DNA of 64,000 bases. It comes from a candidate division WOR-3 bacterium (GTDB taxonomy: Bacteria; Hydrothermota; Tepidihabitantia; SM23-42; JAOAFX01). The stretch's first letter is position 1. Every line of letters starts with the position of its first letter. The notes beneath the pieces were generated by a model. The model saw only the letters and a program-made list of their open reading frames with translations, was not told where the DNA came from and made no database searches. Below, piece after piece: positions 16,808 to 25,472 of this stretch. The stretch covers positions 1 to 64,000 of the forward strand of contig JBDRVV010000005.1 of NCBI GenBank assembly GCA_039802005.1. The letters run 5' to 3'. The position numbers and the translations under genes are program-made.

Positions 16808-17257
16808 ATGGCAATAACACCGCTTGAAATTCGTAAGCAGGAATTCAGGAAATCATTGCGTGGCTACGACCCCCATGAAGTCCGTTCATTCCTCGAAATG
16901 ATATCAAATGAAATGGAAAATTTGATGAGGGAGAATGCTTCACTTAATGAAAGGGTCAAAGACCTTGATGCGAAGATTGAAGATTATAGAAGGATGGAAA
17001 AAATTTTACAGGACACCCTTACCACTACCCAGAAGGCGACTGAGGAATTAAGGGAAGGTGCAAAGAAAGAGGCTGAAACAATCATTGCAAACGCCCGGGT
17101 TGAAGCACAGAAATTCCTGCGTGAGGCACAGTCCGAGCTGGCAAGGATAAAAGAAGAGACAAAAATGGTTGAACACCAGAAATTATTGCTCGTCTCTGAA
17201 TTCCGCGGACTTCTTGAATCCTACCTTCGTTTACTTGAAAGATTAGAAAAGAAATGA
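16808..17257 (+). CDS. divIVA: DivIVA-domain coiled-coil protein
   Basis: A 149-residue DivIVA/GpsB-like protein. The N-terminal lipid-binding crossed-loop region has the hallmark ITPLEIRKQEFRKSLRGYDP and VRSFLEMI, followed by a long coiled coil to the end. DivIVA proteins sense curved membranes and organise poles and septa. The gene follows the diguanylate cyclase by 12 bases, has AAGGAGG, and overlaps punA by ATGA. Confidence 0.93.
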   Translation: MAITPLEIRKQEFRKSLRGYDPHEVRSFLEMISNEMENLMRENASLNERVKDLDAKIEDYRRMEKILQDTLTTTQKATEELREGAKKEAETIIANARVEAQKFLREAQSELARIKEETKMVEHQKLLLVSEFRGLLESYLRLLERLEKK

Positions 17258-18066
17258 AGGCAAAAATAAAGAAGACCCTGGATTATCTTTGTGCAAAGAC
17301 AAGTTTGAGACCTGAGATCGGGATAATACTCGGAACCGGACTCGGTGGTCTGGTGAAAAGTATAAAAGTAAAAGATTCGTTTAACTATGCCGATATTCCT
17401 CATTTCCCAGTTTCTACTGTTGAATTCCATAAAGGCAGATTGCTCTTCGGTCATCTCTGCAACCATCGGGTTATGGTAATGCAGGGAAGATTCCATTATT
17501 ATGAAGGGTATAATGCAAAAGAAATCACTTATCCGATAATTGTTATGAAAAAAATGGGAGTCAAATATTTAATAATTTCAAATGCGGCGGGCGGTTTGAA
17601 CCCGGAATTTTCCCCGAGTGATATAATGATAATTACCGACCATATCAATCTAATATGCGATAATCCATTGCGCGGTCCCGACGATTTGAAGATGGGACCA
17701 AGATTCCCTGATATGCTCAACTGTTACGATCCCAAACTTGTCAAGCTCACGGAAAGTGTTGCGCAGAAACTTGGTATTTTTATAAAAAAAGGCGTTTATG
17801 TTGCTGTTCCCGGTCCAAATCTTGAGACCCGTTCCGAATATCGTTTCCTTAGAACAATTGGTGCTGACGCTGTTGGAATGTCCACAGTCCCTGAGGTAAT
17901 TATGGCAAGATATTTAGGGATAAAGGTGCTTGGACTTTCAGTGATTACTGATATGGGAATTCCTGATGCACTTCAGCCAGCGAGTATTGTAAAAATAATT
18001 ATGGCGGCGAAAAAGGCAGAACGAAAGCTTATAAAAATTGTGGAGGGCGTCGTCGCAAAACTGTGA
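17254..18066 (+). CDS. punA: Purine nucleoside phosphorylase, trimeric type
   Basis: A 270-residue PNP/MTAP-family enzyme that phosphorolyses purine nucleosides. Motifs are GIILGTGLGGL (phosphate loop), GRFHYYEGY, SNAAGGLNP and VGMSTVPEV. The purine-recognition position that is Asn in guanosine/inosine enzymes is Asp here (D233 in SVITDMG), as in methylthioadenosine phosphorylases, so 6-amino purines may be accepted. ATGA overlap with divIVA; GTGA overlap with the next gene. It complements deoA at 3.5 kb for nucleoside salvage. Confidence 0.92.
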   Translation: MKAKIKKTLDYLCAKTSLRPEIGIILGTGLGGLVKSIKVKDSFNYADIPHFPVSTVEFHKGRLLFGHLCNHRVMVMQGRFHYYEGYNAKEITYPIIVMKKMGVKYLIISNAAGGLNPEFSPSDIMIITDHINLICDNPLRGPDDLKMGPRFPDMLNCYDPKLVKLTESVAQKLGIFIKKGVYVAVPGPNLETRSEYRFLRTIGADAVGMSTVPEVIMARYLGIKVLGLSVITDMGIPDALQPASIVKIIMAAKKAERKLIKIVEGVVAKL

Positions 18067-18932
18067 AACTAAAAATTTTTTTATTATCAATTTTTTTAAT
18101 ATCCTGTTCTCAGAAAAATGCTCATATAAATAATGCTCGAAAATTTATCAATCAGTGGAATTATGATCGGGCACTTATTGAAATCTTAAAATATCGTGAA
18201 GATAAAGATGCAGAGATTCAATATCTATTAGGTTTATGCTACTTTGGAAAGAATAAATATGACCAGGCAAAAGAATATTTTAAAAATTCCCTTCAGTTGG
18301 ATACGATATTTAGAGATAGTATTATATATATTTACACTACTTCAGCAAAAAAAGCCCTAAAAATATCTGATTTACGAAAGGCACTCCAGCTTTATAAAAC
18401 AATTCCCGAATTAATCCCCGATTACAAACAGGCAGACAATCTATTTTTAGTTGCAGATTTGAATTTTCAACAGGGCAATTATCCTGGTGCTCTTGCCGGT
18501 TACATAAAAGCATATGAAATTGATTCTACATCTGAAATGGCAAGGAGGTCATTAAAAAATTTTTTGAAATCGCTGATTGAATGTGATAGCCTTTTGCTGG
18601 CACGGACAATAGCCCTGAGAGAATATAAAAGGGCAAGGACTTCAGAAAATTTGCTATTGCTCGGTGAAATCAATTTTCTTTTAGGAAAAAAGTATTATGA
18701 TAAAGGACAGTATGACAGTGCAACCGTATTTTTAAAGGAAGTTGTGACAAATCAAGAACCCAAATCATTGCTCGACGATGCCTGTTTTTATCTTGGTGAA
18801 ATATTTTATACCAGCGAAAACTATGACCAGGCAATGGAATATTACAAAAAGGTACTCAGCCTTAACCCCTATCAGAAAGGTGAACTTGTCCAGAGATCAC
18901 GGGAAAGAATAAAAGAGATAAAGGAGAGATAA
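18063..18932 (+). CDS. TPR lipoprotein
   Basis: A 289-residue exported protein starting at GTG in a GTGA overlap with punA. The signal ends in LISC (Cys15), a lipobox. About six tetratricopeptide repeats follow (AEIQYLLGLCYFGKNKYDQA, cut here, and a late DDACFYLGEIFYTSENYDQA). The position just before bamD suggests a helper in envelope assembly or cell-wall protein complexes. I do not recognise a specific family. Confidence 0.85.
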   Translation: MKLKIFLLSIFLISCSQKNAHINNARKFINQWNYDRALIEILKYREDKDAEIQYLLGLCYFGKNKYDQAKEYFKNSLQLDTIFRDSIIYIYTTSAKKALKISDLRKALQLYKTIPELIPDYKQADNLFLVADLNFQQGNYPGALAGYIKAYEIDSTSEMARRSLKNFLKSLIECDSLLLARTIALREYKRARTSENLLLLGEINFLLGKKYYDKGQYDSATVFLKEVVTNQEPKSLLDDACFYLGEIFYTSENYDQAMEYYKKVLSLNPYQKGELVQRSRERIKEIKER

Positions 18933-19693
18933 TGAACAAAATTTTGGATTTCGGATTGCGGATTGCGAAATTAAAATTTTTGATATTCTGCATTGTTATT
19001 TTTTGTAGTAAGCAGGTGATAGCACCGCTTGAGCCTGAAGATGAATTTGAAAGGGCAATGGAATTCTATAAGCACAAAAAATACGATTCGGCAATAAAAT
19101 CCTTTGAAAAAATTATATTCTATCATGCCTCAACCGAATTTGTTGATGATGCCCAGTTCTATCTCGCAAAATCATATTTTGAAAAAAAGGATTATAATCA
19201 AGCAATTACTGAATTTGAATATTTAATAAAGAATTTTTCCAATAGTCCATTTCTTGAGCAAAGTTATCTATTAAGGGCAAAGGCATATTATTTAAAATCG
19301 CCCGGCTATGAAAAAGACCAGACCGAAACAAAAGAGGCGATATCTTTATTTGATGATTTCATAACCCGTTTCCCAAATTCAAGTTATGGGGATTCGGTAA
19401 GATTGTTGATCCTCCAGGCAAGAAATCGTCTGGCGAAGAAAGAATTGGAAAATGGAAGATTATATTTTAAGATGAAAGAATATGAATCTGCGATCCTGTA
19501 CTTTAAATATGTTATTGAAAATTATCCAGAGACGCCGTCTGCTGATGAATCAAAATTTTTACTTGCTCTAACTTATGAAAAAATTAATCGAAAACAAGAA
19601 GCTTATGAGATATACAAAGAACTGCGCGAAACTGAAGGCTGGAAAAAATCAGCAGAAAAAAGAATAAAAAGATTGCAAATTGAAAAGCCATAA
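18932..19693 (+). CDS. bamD: BamD-like outer membrane assembly lipoprotein
   Basis: A 253-residue TPR protein with the BamD layout: hydrophobic start with a Cys near 25 (IVIFC lipobox), then EFERAMEFYKHKKYDSAIKSF and repeats with spaced FPNSSYGDS/YPETPSADES turns. BamD is the essential partner of BamA in inserting outer-membrane barrels. AAGGAGAG precedes the ATG, and the stop of the TPR lipoprotein overlaps as TAATG. The N-terminal residues before the signal are encoded by a 7-bp repeat and make the leader unusually long. The downstream nadD overlaps by 14 bases. Confidence 0.88.
   Translation: MNKILDFGLRIAKLKFLIFCIVIFCSKQVIAPLEPEDEFERAMEFYKHKKYDSAIKSFEKIIFYHASTEFVDDAQFYLAKSYFEKKDYNQAITEFEYLIKNFSNSPFLEQSYLLRAKAYYLKSPGYEKDQTETKEAISLFDDFITRFPNSSYGDSVRLLILQARNRLAKKELENGRLYFKMKEYESAILYFKYVIENYPETPSADESKFLLALTYEKINRKQEAYEIYKELRETEGWKKSAEKRIKRLQIEKP
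18946..18967. repeat. 7-bp tandem repeat in the bamD leader
   Basis: GGATTTC then two copies of GGATTGC within the first codons of bamD. It encodes an extra stretch ahead of the lipoprotein signal. It is one of three short tandem repeats at gene junctions in this window. Confidence 0.75.
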
Positions 19694-20276
19694 TAATATA
19701 TCAGTAGGAATTTTTGGTGGTCTATTTGACCCACCCCACATTGGACACCTGATAATATGTGAGTGGGTCCTTGAAGAATTCAGCCTAAATAGAATAATTT
19801 TCATTCCTGCATTTAATCCTCCTCATAAACTTAATTACTCTCCTTATAAACATCGTTATAAGATGACCAAGATTGCAATCAAAGGCAATAAAAGATTTTT
19901 TATCAGTGACATTGAAAAGAAAATCAAAGGTAGAAGTTATACATTCAAGGTAATTAAGACACTGAGGAAATCTGATAAAATTTATCAACAAGCAAATCTC
20001 TATTTAATAATCGGCGCAGATCAGTGGAACGAGATAAACCACTGGAAAAAACCAGAGGTGATCTTTAACGAAACAAATGTGATTGTATTACCCCGTCCTA
20101 ATTTTGAAATTAAAAAAATCAAACCATTCTATGATAAAATCATTATCAGTAGTGCCCCATTGATAGATATTTCTTCTACATTAATAAGAGATAGAATAAG
20201 AAGGGGGCTGTGCGTTGAATATCTCACAGTCCCCAAAGTATTAGAATATATTAAAAAGAATAAGTTATATTTTTAA
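19680..20276 (+). CDS. nadD: Nicotinate-nucleotide adenylyltransferase
   Basis: Adds AMP to nicotinate mononucleotide in NAD synthesis. The 198-residue protein has the nucleotidyltransferase start VGIFGGLFDPPHIGHL at residues 8-23 and the C-terminal ISSTLIRDRIRRG signature. The start is TTG 19680, overlapping the bamD end by 14 bases; no ATG lies before the catalytic loop. Last gene of the operon, ending one base from the convergent DUF1015 gene with no visible terminator. Confidence 0.93.
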   Translation: MKSHNNISVGIFGGLFDPPHIGHLIICEWVLEEFSLNRIIFIPAFNPPHKLNYSPYKHRYKMTKIAIKGNKRFFISDIEKKIKGRSYTFKVIKTLRKSDKIYQQANLYLIIGADQWNEINHWKKPEVIFNETNVIVLPRPNFEIKKIKPFYDKIIISSAPLIDISSTLIRDRIRRGLCVEYLTVPKVLEYIKKNKLYF

Positions 20277-20277
20277 T

Positions 20278-21549
20278 TTATCCCTTTATGTCATAAAATA
20301 CCAACCCCGAAATCAATTTAGGATAAAAATCGGTTGATTTCTGAGGCATCCGCTCTTTTTTTGTTGCGACGTCGCGCACCTGCTCAGCCCTGGTTGGATT
20401 CATCAAGAACGCAAATTGGAATTCTCCAGAATCAACTTTATTCAATGTCTCCTCAATCCCACGTTGGTATCTTACATAATCTTCAATCTTTTCGGGTTTT
20501 ATATTAAGGATATTTTCTATCAAAACCGTATGGAGTATTGCCACATCAAGACTTTGGTATTCCTTGCTCCGCTCAGGGAGGAATTTTTCCATCACCTTCA
20601 AATCCCTTAGTTTAAGAGTATAACAATCGTTTTTTGTGTAAAATCCAAACGTGTACATCTTTTCTTTTGCAAGTGCTGATTTAAGTTCTTGCCTATTTAT
20701 TTTCTTCACCTCAAAATAATCCTTTGCCTTTTTTATGAAATCATCGGTTTTGAAATCCCTCAAATTCATTAGCAAACGATGGGTGGGTAGTATCACAAGC
20801 CCTGAATCTTGAATATTCACAAGGGTCACCATTTTGAAATTTGCTGGATGTTCTGTGCCTACCTCTCCAATTTCTTTTAGATAATTGAATGCAGTTTCAT
20901 AACGGTGATGTCCATCAGCAATGACAAATATCGCTTCATTTAATGCCGAGGCAATCTTTTTGATTGTATCCTTATCCGAAATCTTCCATAATTTATGTGT
21001 CACTCCCCGATCATCCATTACATCCACGAGTGGTTTGTCCTTACATTTCATCTCAATCATATCCATAACCGTATTCTTTGGGTCAGTGTACAATAAAAAT
21101 ACTGGCTCAAAATCCTTTTTGGTAATCCTTGTTAAATTAAGACGGTCTTCTTTTGGTTTAGAAAGGGTCTTTTCGTGGGGTAAGATATTACCTTTTCCTA
21201 ATTCTTCAAGTCTCAATCTACATATAAAACCCTTTCTTATATAACGTTTTCCTTCAACACTGAATTCCTGAAAATATGGATAAATTGACTCTTCTTTATC
21301 TTGCACAAATATTTGATTTCTCAGCCAGGTTTCAACACAATTCTTTGCATTTTCATATTCCTTGTTACGATCATGACCATCAGCATAATGGGTAAGGACG
21401 AGGTTAACAAAACTATAAGGGCTCCTTTTTTTGTATTCCTTTTCCATTTCATCTGTTATCTGGTCGTAAGGCTGAGTTATCACTTCAGCAAGATTCTTAA
21501 TTTTTTCTGGATTATACCTGATACCCTTGAAGGGTCTAATCTCCGGCAT
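20278..21549 (-). CDS. DUF1015 family protein
   Basis: A 423-residue DUF1015 protein: N-terminus PEIRPFKGIRYN, the conserved TQPYDQI segment, and ADGHHRYETAF near 225. The function is not established. The gene follows serA on the same strand after 64 bases and has AAGGAGG. DUF1015 next to serA is an arrangement I recall from other bacteria and archaea, so a link with serine or phosphoserine metabolism is plausible but unproven. Confidence 0.9.
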   Translation of the reverse strand: MPEIRPFKGIRYNPEKIKNLAEVITQPYDQITDEMEKEYKKRSPYSFVNLVLTHYADGHDRNKEYENAKNCVETWLRNQIFVQDKEESIYPYFQEFSVEGKRYIRKGFICRLRLEELGKGNILPHEKTLSKPKEDRLNLTRITKKDFEPVFLLYTDPKNTVMDMIEMKCKDKPLVDVMDDRGVTHKLWKISDKDTIKKIASALNEAIFVIADGHHRYETAFNYLKEIGEVGTEHPANFKMVTLVNIQDSGLVILPTHRLLMNLRDFKTDDFIKKAKDYFEVKKINRQELKSALAKEKMYTFGFYTKNDCYTLKLRDLKVMEKFLPERSKEYQSLDVAILHTVLIENILNIKPEKIEDYVRYQRGIEETLNKVDSGEFQFAFLMNPTRAEQVRDVATKKERMPQKSTDFYPKLISGLVFYDIKG

Positions 21550-21613
21550 TGAACCTCCTTTTTGAATTTGTAAATGGCATTTATGCTATTTAGGTAATCA
21601 GGCTCTTCGGTAT

Positions 21614-22510
21614 TTATTTAAGTGCGTCTCTGACTAACTCAGCGATCTGAACCCCTGCCCTTTGCTGTCCTTCATCGGTTTGGGCACCAATATGGGGTGT
21701 GAGAATAACCTGTTCCAAACTGAATAATTTATGTTCTTTAGCGGGTTCAACTTCAAAGACGTCAAGACAGGCAACCTTAACTTTTCCTGAAACCAATGCA
21801 TCATATAGAGCATCCTCATCTACAACACCACCCCTTGCACAGTTTACGATTATTACACCGTTTTTCATTTTATCAAATGCAGATTTGTTTAATAAATGGG
21901 TCGTTTCCTTTGTCTTGGGAATATGTAAGGATATAAAATCCGAGTTTTTCAATAATGTATCAAAATCAACGATCTTTCCAAAATCAGTAGAATTGACATA
22001 GGGATCATAGGCAATAACTTCCATTCCCAGTGCCTTTGCCCTTTTTGCCAATTCAGAACCAATCCTTCCGATACCTATGATACCAAGCGTTTTGCCATAG
22101 AGCTCGGTTCCGTGGAATCTCTTCTTTTCCCATTTACCCGCCTTCGTTGATGCGGTGGCCTGGGGAATCATTCTTGCAGCTGATAGCATCATTCCTAAGG
22201 CAAGTTCGGCAACTGATATAGAAGTCGCAGCGGGTGTATTAACCACTTTAATCCCCTTTGCCTTTGCTGCCTCCGCATCAACATTATCAAGCCCAACACC
22301 AGCCCTGCCTATCACCTTCAATTTCTTTCCTGCCTCAATAACTTCTTTTGTTACTTTTGTTGCACTGCGCACAATTATTGCATCGAAATCCGGAATAGTT
22401 TTTATCAACTCATCCGGCGTCATTCCAGTTTTTTCAACAACCTCAAATCCACTCTTCTTTAAAATTTCAATCCCTTCTTTCGCAATTGGGTCAGAAATCA
22501 GAACTTTCAA
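21614..22510 (-). CDS. serA: D-3-phosphoglycerate dehydrogenase, short form
   Basis: First step of serine synthesis: oxidises 3-phosphoglycerate with NAD. The 298-residue protein comprises only the substrate and nucleotide domains: GRAGVGLDNVD near 78, the Rossmann loop GIIGIGRIGSELA near 145, catalytic Arg in NCARGGVVDEDAL near 230, Glu in VFEVEP and His in LTPHIG. The regulatory ACT and intervening domains of long SerA are absent, so serine feedback via ACT is not expected. It starts at TTG 22510 with AAAGGAGG at good spacing. Confidence 0.93.
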   Translation of the reverse strand: MKVLISDPIAKEGIEILKKSGFEVVEKTGMTPDELIKTIPDFDAIIVRSATKVTKEVIEAGKKLKVIGRAGVGLDNVDAEAAKAKGIKVVNTPAATSISVAELALGMMLSAARMIPQATASTKAGKWEKKRFHGTELYGKTLGIIGIGRIGSELAKRAKALGMEVIAYDPYVNSTDFGKIVDFDTLLKNSDFISLHIPKTKETTHLLNKSAFDKMKNGVIIVNCARGGVVDEDALYDALVSGKVKVACLDVFEVEPAKEHKLFSLEQVILTPHIGAQTDEGQQRAGVQIAELVRDALK

Positions 22511-22528
22511 TTTTGCCTCCTTTGGATA

Positions 22529-22556
22529 ATTATATTCAAAAATTTCTTAAAATCAA
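22529..22556 (-). promoter_or_regulatory. Promoter of serA
   Basis: TTGATT at 22551-22556, 16-base spacer, TATAAT at 22529-22534; start codon 18 bases on with a Shine-Dalgarno. Its -35 box is 3 bases from that of the divergent hslV promoter. Confidence 0.82.
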
Positions 22557-22559
22557 TGA

Positions 22560-22587
22560 TTGACATAATGTTTTCTCTGACTATAAT
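22560..22587 (+). promoter_or_regulatory. Promoter of hslV (leaderless type)
   Basis: TTGACA at 22560-22565, 16-base spacer, TATAAT at 22582-22587. The ATG follows after 6 bases and there is no Shine-Dalgarno. Confidence 0.87.
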
Positions 22588-22593
22588 AATTTT

Positions 22594-23118
22594 ATGAAGT
22601 CAACCACGATACTTGGTGTGAGGCATAATAACAAAGTAGCTATTGGTTGCGACGGTCAGGTAACGGCTGGTGAAACGATAATGAAGCACCGCGCAAGGAA
22701 GATTCGTAAAATGTACAAAGATAAGATTCTTGTTGGTTTCGCTGGTGCAACTGCAGATGCCTTAACACTATTTGAACGATTTGAGGCAAAATTAGAAGAA
22801 TACCGGGGTAATGTAGCGAGGAGTGTGATTGAACTTGCCAAAGATTGGCGTCAGGACAAGATATTAAGAAGGCTGGAGGCATTTCTGGCGATCCTTGATA
22901 AAGAACATTCATATATTGTCTCTGGAGCAGGAGATGTCATTGAACCGGATGATGGCATTGTTGCAATCGGCTCGGGCGCTCCCTATGCCCTGGCTGCTGC
23001 ACGGGCGCTTGTAAAATATACCAATCTCTCGGCGCGAGAGATCGTTGAAGAATCAATAAACATTGCCGCCAAAATTTGTATCTATACAAATACCGAAATC
23101 TTTATTGAAGAATTATAA
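22594..23118 (+). CDS. hslV: HslV proteasome-like peptidase subunit
   Basis: The 174-residue peptidase of the HslUV (ClpQY) protease. After a three-residue propeptide the N-terminal nucleophile is T4 (TTILGV). The body matches E. coli HslV closely: [39 protein letters not shown] and ICIYTN. Its ATPase HslU is normally next to it, but the adjacent genes here are a sigma factor (convergent) and serA (divergent), so hslU must lie elsewhere. The message is predicted leaderless. Confidence 0.95.
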   Translation: MKSTTILGVRHNNKVAIGCDGQVTAGETIMKHRARKIRKMYKDKILVGFAGATADALTLFERFEAKLEEYRGNVARSVIELAKDWRQDKILRRLEAFLAILDKEHSYIVSGAGDVIEPDDGIVAIGSGAPYALAAARALVKYTNLSAREIVEESINIAAKICIYTNTEIFIEEL

Positions 23119-23129
23119 AATCTGAAAAT

Positions 23130-23969
23130 TTATTTTATCCGCGGGAGGATTAAACGCAATTTTTTCAATGCGTTATCCCTTATCTGCCTTACCCTCTCCT
23201 TTGTTATATTCATTAACCTGCTTATTTCTTCAAGACTTTGAACCTCAAAATCGCCGAGCCCAAAATTTCTTTCTAATATCTCTTTTTCCCGAGGCGATAA
23301 TTTCTTCAACGCCTTTTGAATTTTTTCTGATTCTTGTTTCTGTTTCAAAATTTCTTCGGGTGATGGTAAAACTAACTTTTCTGATGCACACTGCTCAATT
23401 GATATTGTTTCTATCATAGGACCCGATTCCTCATCCATCTGCGTCTCGTCAAGCGAAATCATAGGAAGTAACTCAATAAGGGCATTTGAGACCTGGTGAA
23501 CAGAAACTTTAAAATGTTTGGCAATTTCCTGTATTGTCGGTTCATGTCCATGTTCCTGAACAAAATTAGGGATGAACATCTTTATTCTTTTTGCCAGATT
23601 ACTCTTTGGTATGAGTTCCTGTTCAGAGAATATTGCTTTATAAATCTCGCGCTTTATCCACCATGTTGAATATGTGCTAAACCTGTAGCCCTTTCTTTCA
23701 TCAAATTTATCTACTGCATGCATCAACCCCTGTGTCCCAGCATTTATCAATTCACTTAAACTTAAACTATAATCCTGATATTGCTTACAGATATGAAGAA
23801 CATTTCTCAAATTTGAAAGAATTAGTTTTTCTTTGGCATTGTTGTCTTTTTTTTCTCTTATCCTGCGGGCAAGTTCAAATTCTTCTTCTTTTGAGAGAAT
23901 GGGATATTTACTGATCTCTTCAATAAACTGTTGTAGCCCTGCTTCCTTTACCCGTTTCTTTATCCCCAT
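23130..23969 (-). CDS. RpoD-family alternative sigma factor
   Basis: A 279-residue group-2-like sigma factor with regions 1.2, 2, 3 and 4. Region 2 keeps FSTYSTWWI (W103, W104, melting Trps), but the -10 readers equivalent to E. coli Q437 and T440 are R107 and Y110. Region 4.2 keeps the -35 readers (TKERVRQI, with K replacing R584). So it probably recognises an altered -10. It starts 4 bases after degP in the stress operon, without a Shine-Dalgarno, implying coupled translation. It is presumably a stress sigma, not the housekeeping one. Confidence 0.9.
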   Translation of the reverse strand: MGIKKRVKEAGLQQFIEEISKYPILSKEEEFELARRIREKKDNNAKEKLILSNLRNVLHICKQYQDYSLSLSELINAGTQGLMHAVDKFDERKGYRFSTYSTWWIKREIYKAIFSEQELIPKSNLAKRIKMFIPNFVQEHGHEPTIQEIAKHFKVSVHQVSNALIELLPMISLDETQMDEESGPMIETISIEQCASEKLVLPSPEEILKQKQESEKIQKALKKLSPREKEILERNFGLGDFEVQSLEEISRLMNITKERVRQIRDNALKKLRLILPRIK

Positions 23970-23973
23970 TAAT

Positions 23974-25464
23974 CTATGGTGTCACTGCCACATATCTCTT
24001 TCTCTCACCACGTTGAACTTGAAATATCACCGGCTTACCTTTTCTTAAATTCTGTACTGCATTTTTAAAATCAGCAATATTTTTAATATCTTTATTTCCA
24101 ATCCCGAGGATAACATCTCCAACCTGTATTCCAGCATCTCCTGCCGGAGAATTAGATTCCACACTCGTCACAACAACCCCTTTCTTAGCGCTGATATTAT
24201 ACATTTTTGCATCAGGGCTGTCAATATCCACAACCTGCAAACCGAGTTTGGTTTCGTGTTCTTCACCACTCTTTGCAACAACCTCTTCTTTCATTTCACC
24301 GATCTTCACCTTTATCTCCATTTCTTTACCATTTCTTATCAATCTTAATTTTACGCTCTTACCCGGTGTTGTTGATGCAACCATTATCCTGAATGACTGA
24401 ACATCAGTCACCTTCTGTCCATCGTATTCAATAATCACATCACCTTCTTTTATTCCAGCATTATCTGCAGGTGAATTAGCAATAACTTCATTTACCAGAA
24501 CACCATCAAGAGATTTAAGGTCCAATGCGTTTTTCATATCCTCTGTCAGTTCCTCAAGATAGACACCAAGATAACCTCTTGTGACCTTGCCTTTCGTCTT
24601 CAGTTCTTCAATAATATTCTTTGCAAGATTTATTGGTATGGCAAATCCAATTCCGATATTGCCGCCACTCGTTGATGTAATTGCTGTATTAATGCCTATT
24701 ACTTCACCTTTAAGATTTAATAATGGTCCCCCTGAATTACCGGGATTTATCGCCGCATCGGTCTGCAAAAAATTTTGTAAATCAGGACCTTCACTTAATG
24801 GGATATGACTTCTGCCCTTTGCTGATATCACGCCGACAGTAACCGTTCCTTCAAGATTAAAAGGATTGCCAACAGCCATTACCCAGTCACCAACCTTTAT
24901 CTTATCAGAGTCGCCAAAATTTAAATAAGGAAATTTTTCTTTTGTTTCTATCTTTAACAACGCAACATCTGTTCGGGAGTCAGAACCGATTATTTTGACA
25001 TCCTTACCTTTATATTCTTTCTTATTGGTAAGACGGATTATAATATTATTTGCATTCTTTATAACATGGTGATTTGTTACGATATAACCATCTTCGGAGA
25101 TGATAAAGCCAGAACCAAGGGTTGTAGTCTTGCTCTCACCGCGTGGAAAATTTCTGAAGAAGTCACGGAAGAAGTCTTCAAATGGACCACGGAAATTCCA
25201 TTCAAAGTCTTCTATACCTGTTTTAACAGTTTTTTCAGCCGAGATATTTACAACTGCAGGTGAAACCATTTCTGCCACTTTGGTAAACGGACTCTCTCCT
25301 TGTTCGGTGATGATTGGATTTAATCCAACCGTGCCCTGACTTGCTTCGGTTTTGTTTGAAATAACAGGAATCCCAGTACTTATAATCAATCCGAACAAGA
25401 AGGCGACAATTGCTGACACCCCAGCAATGATACCCACACCCCTTAATGAAATTTTGCCTTCCAT
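23974..25464 (-). CDS. degP: DegP/HtrA-type periplasmic serine protease
   Basis: A 496-residue envelope protease/chaperone. An N-terminal signal or anchor helix (VGIIAGVSAIVAFLFGLI) is followed by a trypsin-like domain with the His in TNHHVI, Asp in RTDVALLKI and Ser in INPGNSGGPLL. Two PDZ domains follow at about 305-395 and 405-496. It degrades misfolded envelope proteins. The start is ATG 25464, with an AGGGGTGAT Shine-Dalgarno at proper distance; the in-frame GTG 25470 overlaps that element. It is placed 8 bases after hsp20 and just before a sigma gene. Confidence 0.93.
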   Translation of the reverse strand: MEGKISLRGVGIIAGVSAIVAFLFGLIISTGIPVISNKTEASQGTVGLNPIITEQGESPFTKVAEMVSPAVVNISAEKTVKTGIEDFEWNFRGPFEDFFRDFFRNFPRGESKTTTLGSGFIISEDGYIVTNHHVIKNANNIIIRLTNKKEYKGKDVKIIGSDSRTDVALLKIETKEKFPYLNFGDSDKIKVGDWVMAVGNPFNLEGTVTVGVISAKGRSHIPLSEGPDLQNFLQTDAAINPGNSGGPLLNLKGEVIGINTAITSTSGGNIGIGFAIPINLAKNIIEELKTKGKVTRGYLGVYLEELTEDMKNALDLKSLDGVLVNEVIANSPADNAGIKEGDVIIEYDGQKVTDVQSFRIMVASTTPGKSVKLRLIRNGKEMEIKVKIGEMKEEVVAKSGEEHETKLGLQVVDIDSPDAKMYNISAKKGVVVTSVESNSPAGDAGIQVGDVILGIGNKDIKNIADFKNAVQNLRKGKPVIFQVQRGERKRYVAVTP

Positions 25465-25472
25465 TATCACCC

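Noticed and set aside
20195-20236. GGGGGCTGTG/CACAGTCCCC inverted repeat
   Set aside because: It lies inside the nadD coding sequence in a conserved protein segment, is interrupted, and does not act as a terminator with a U-run.
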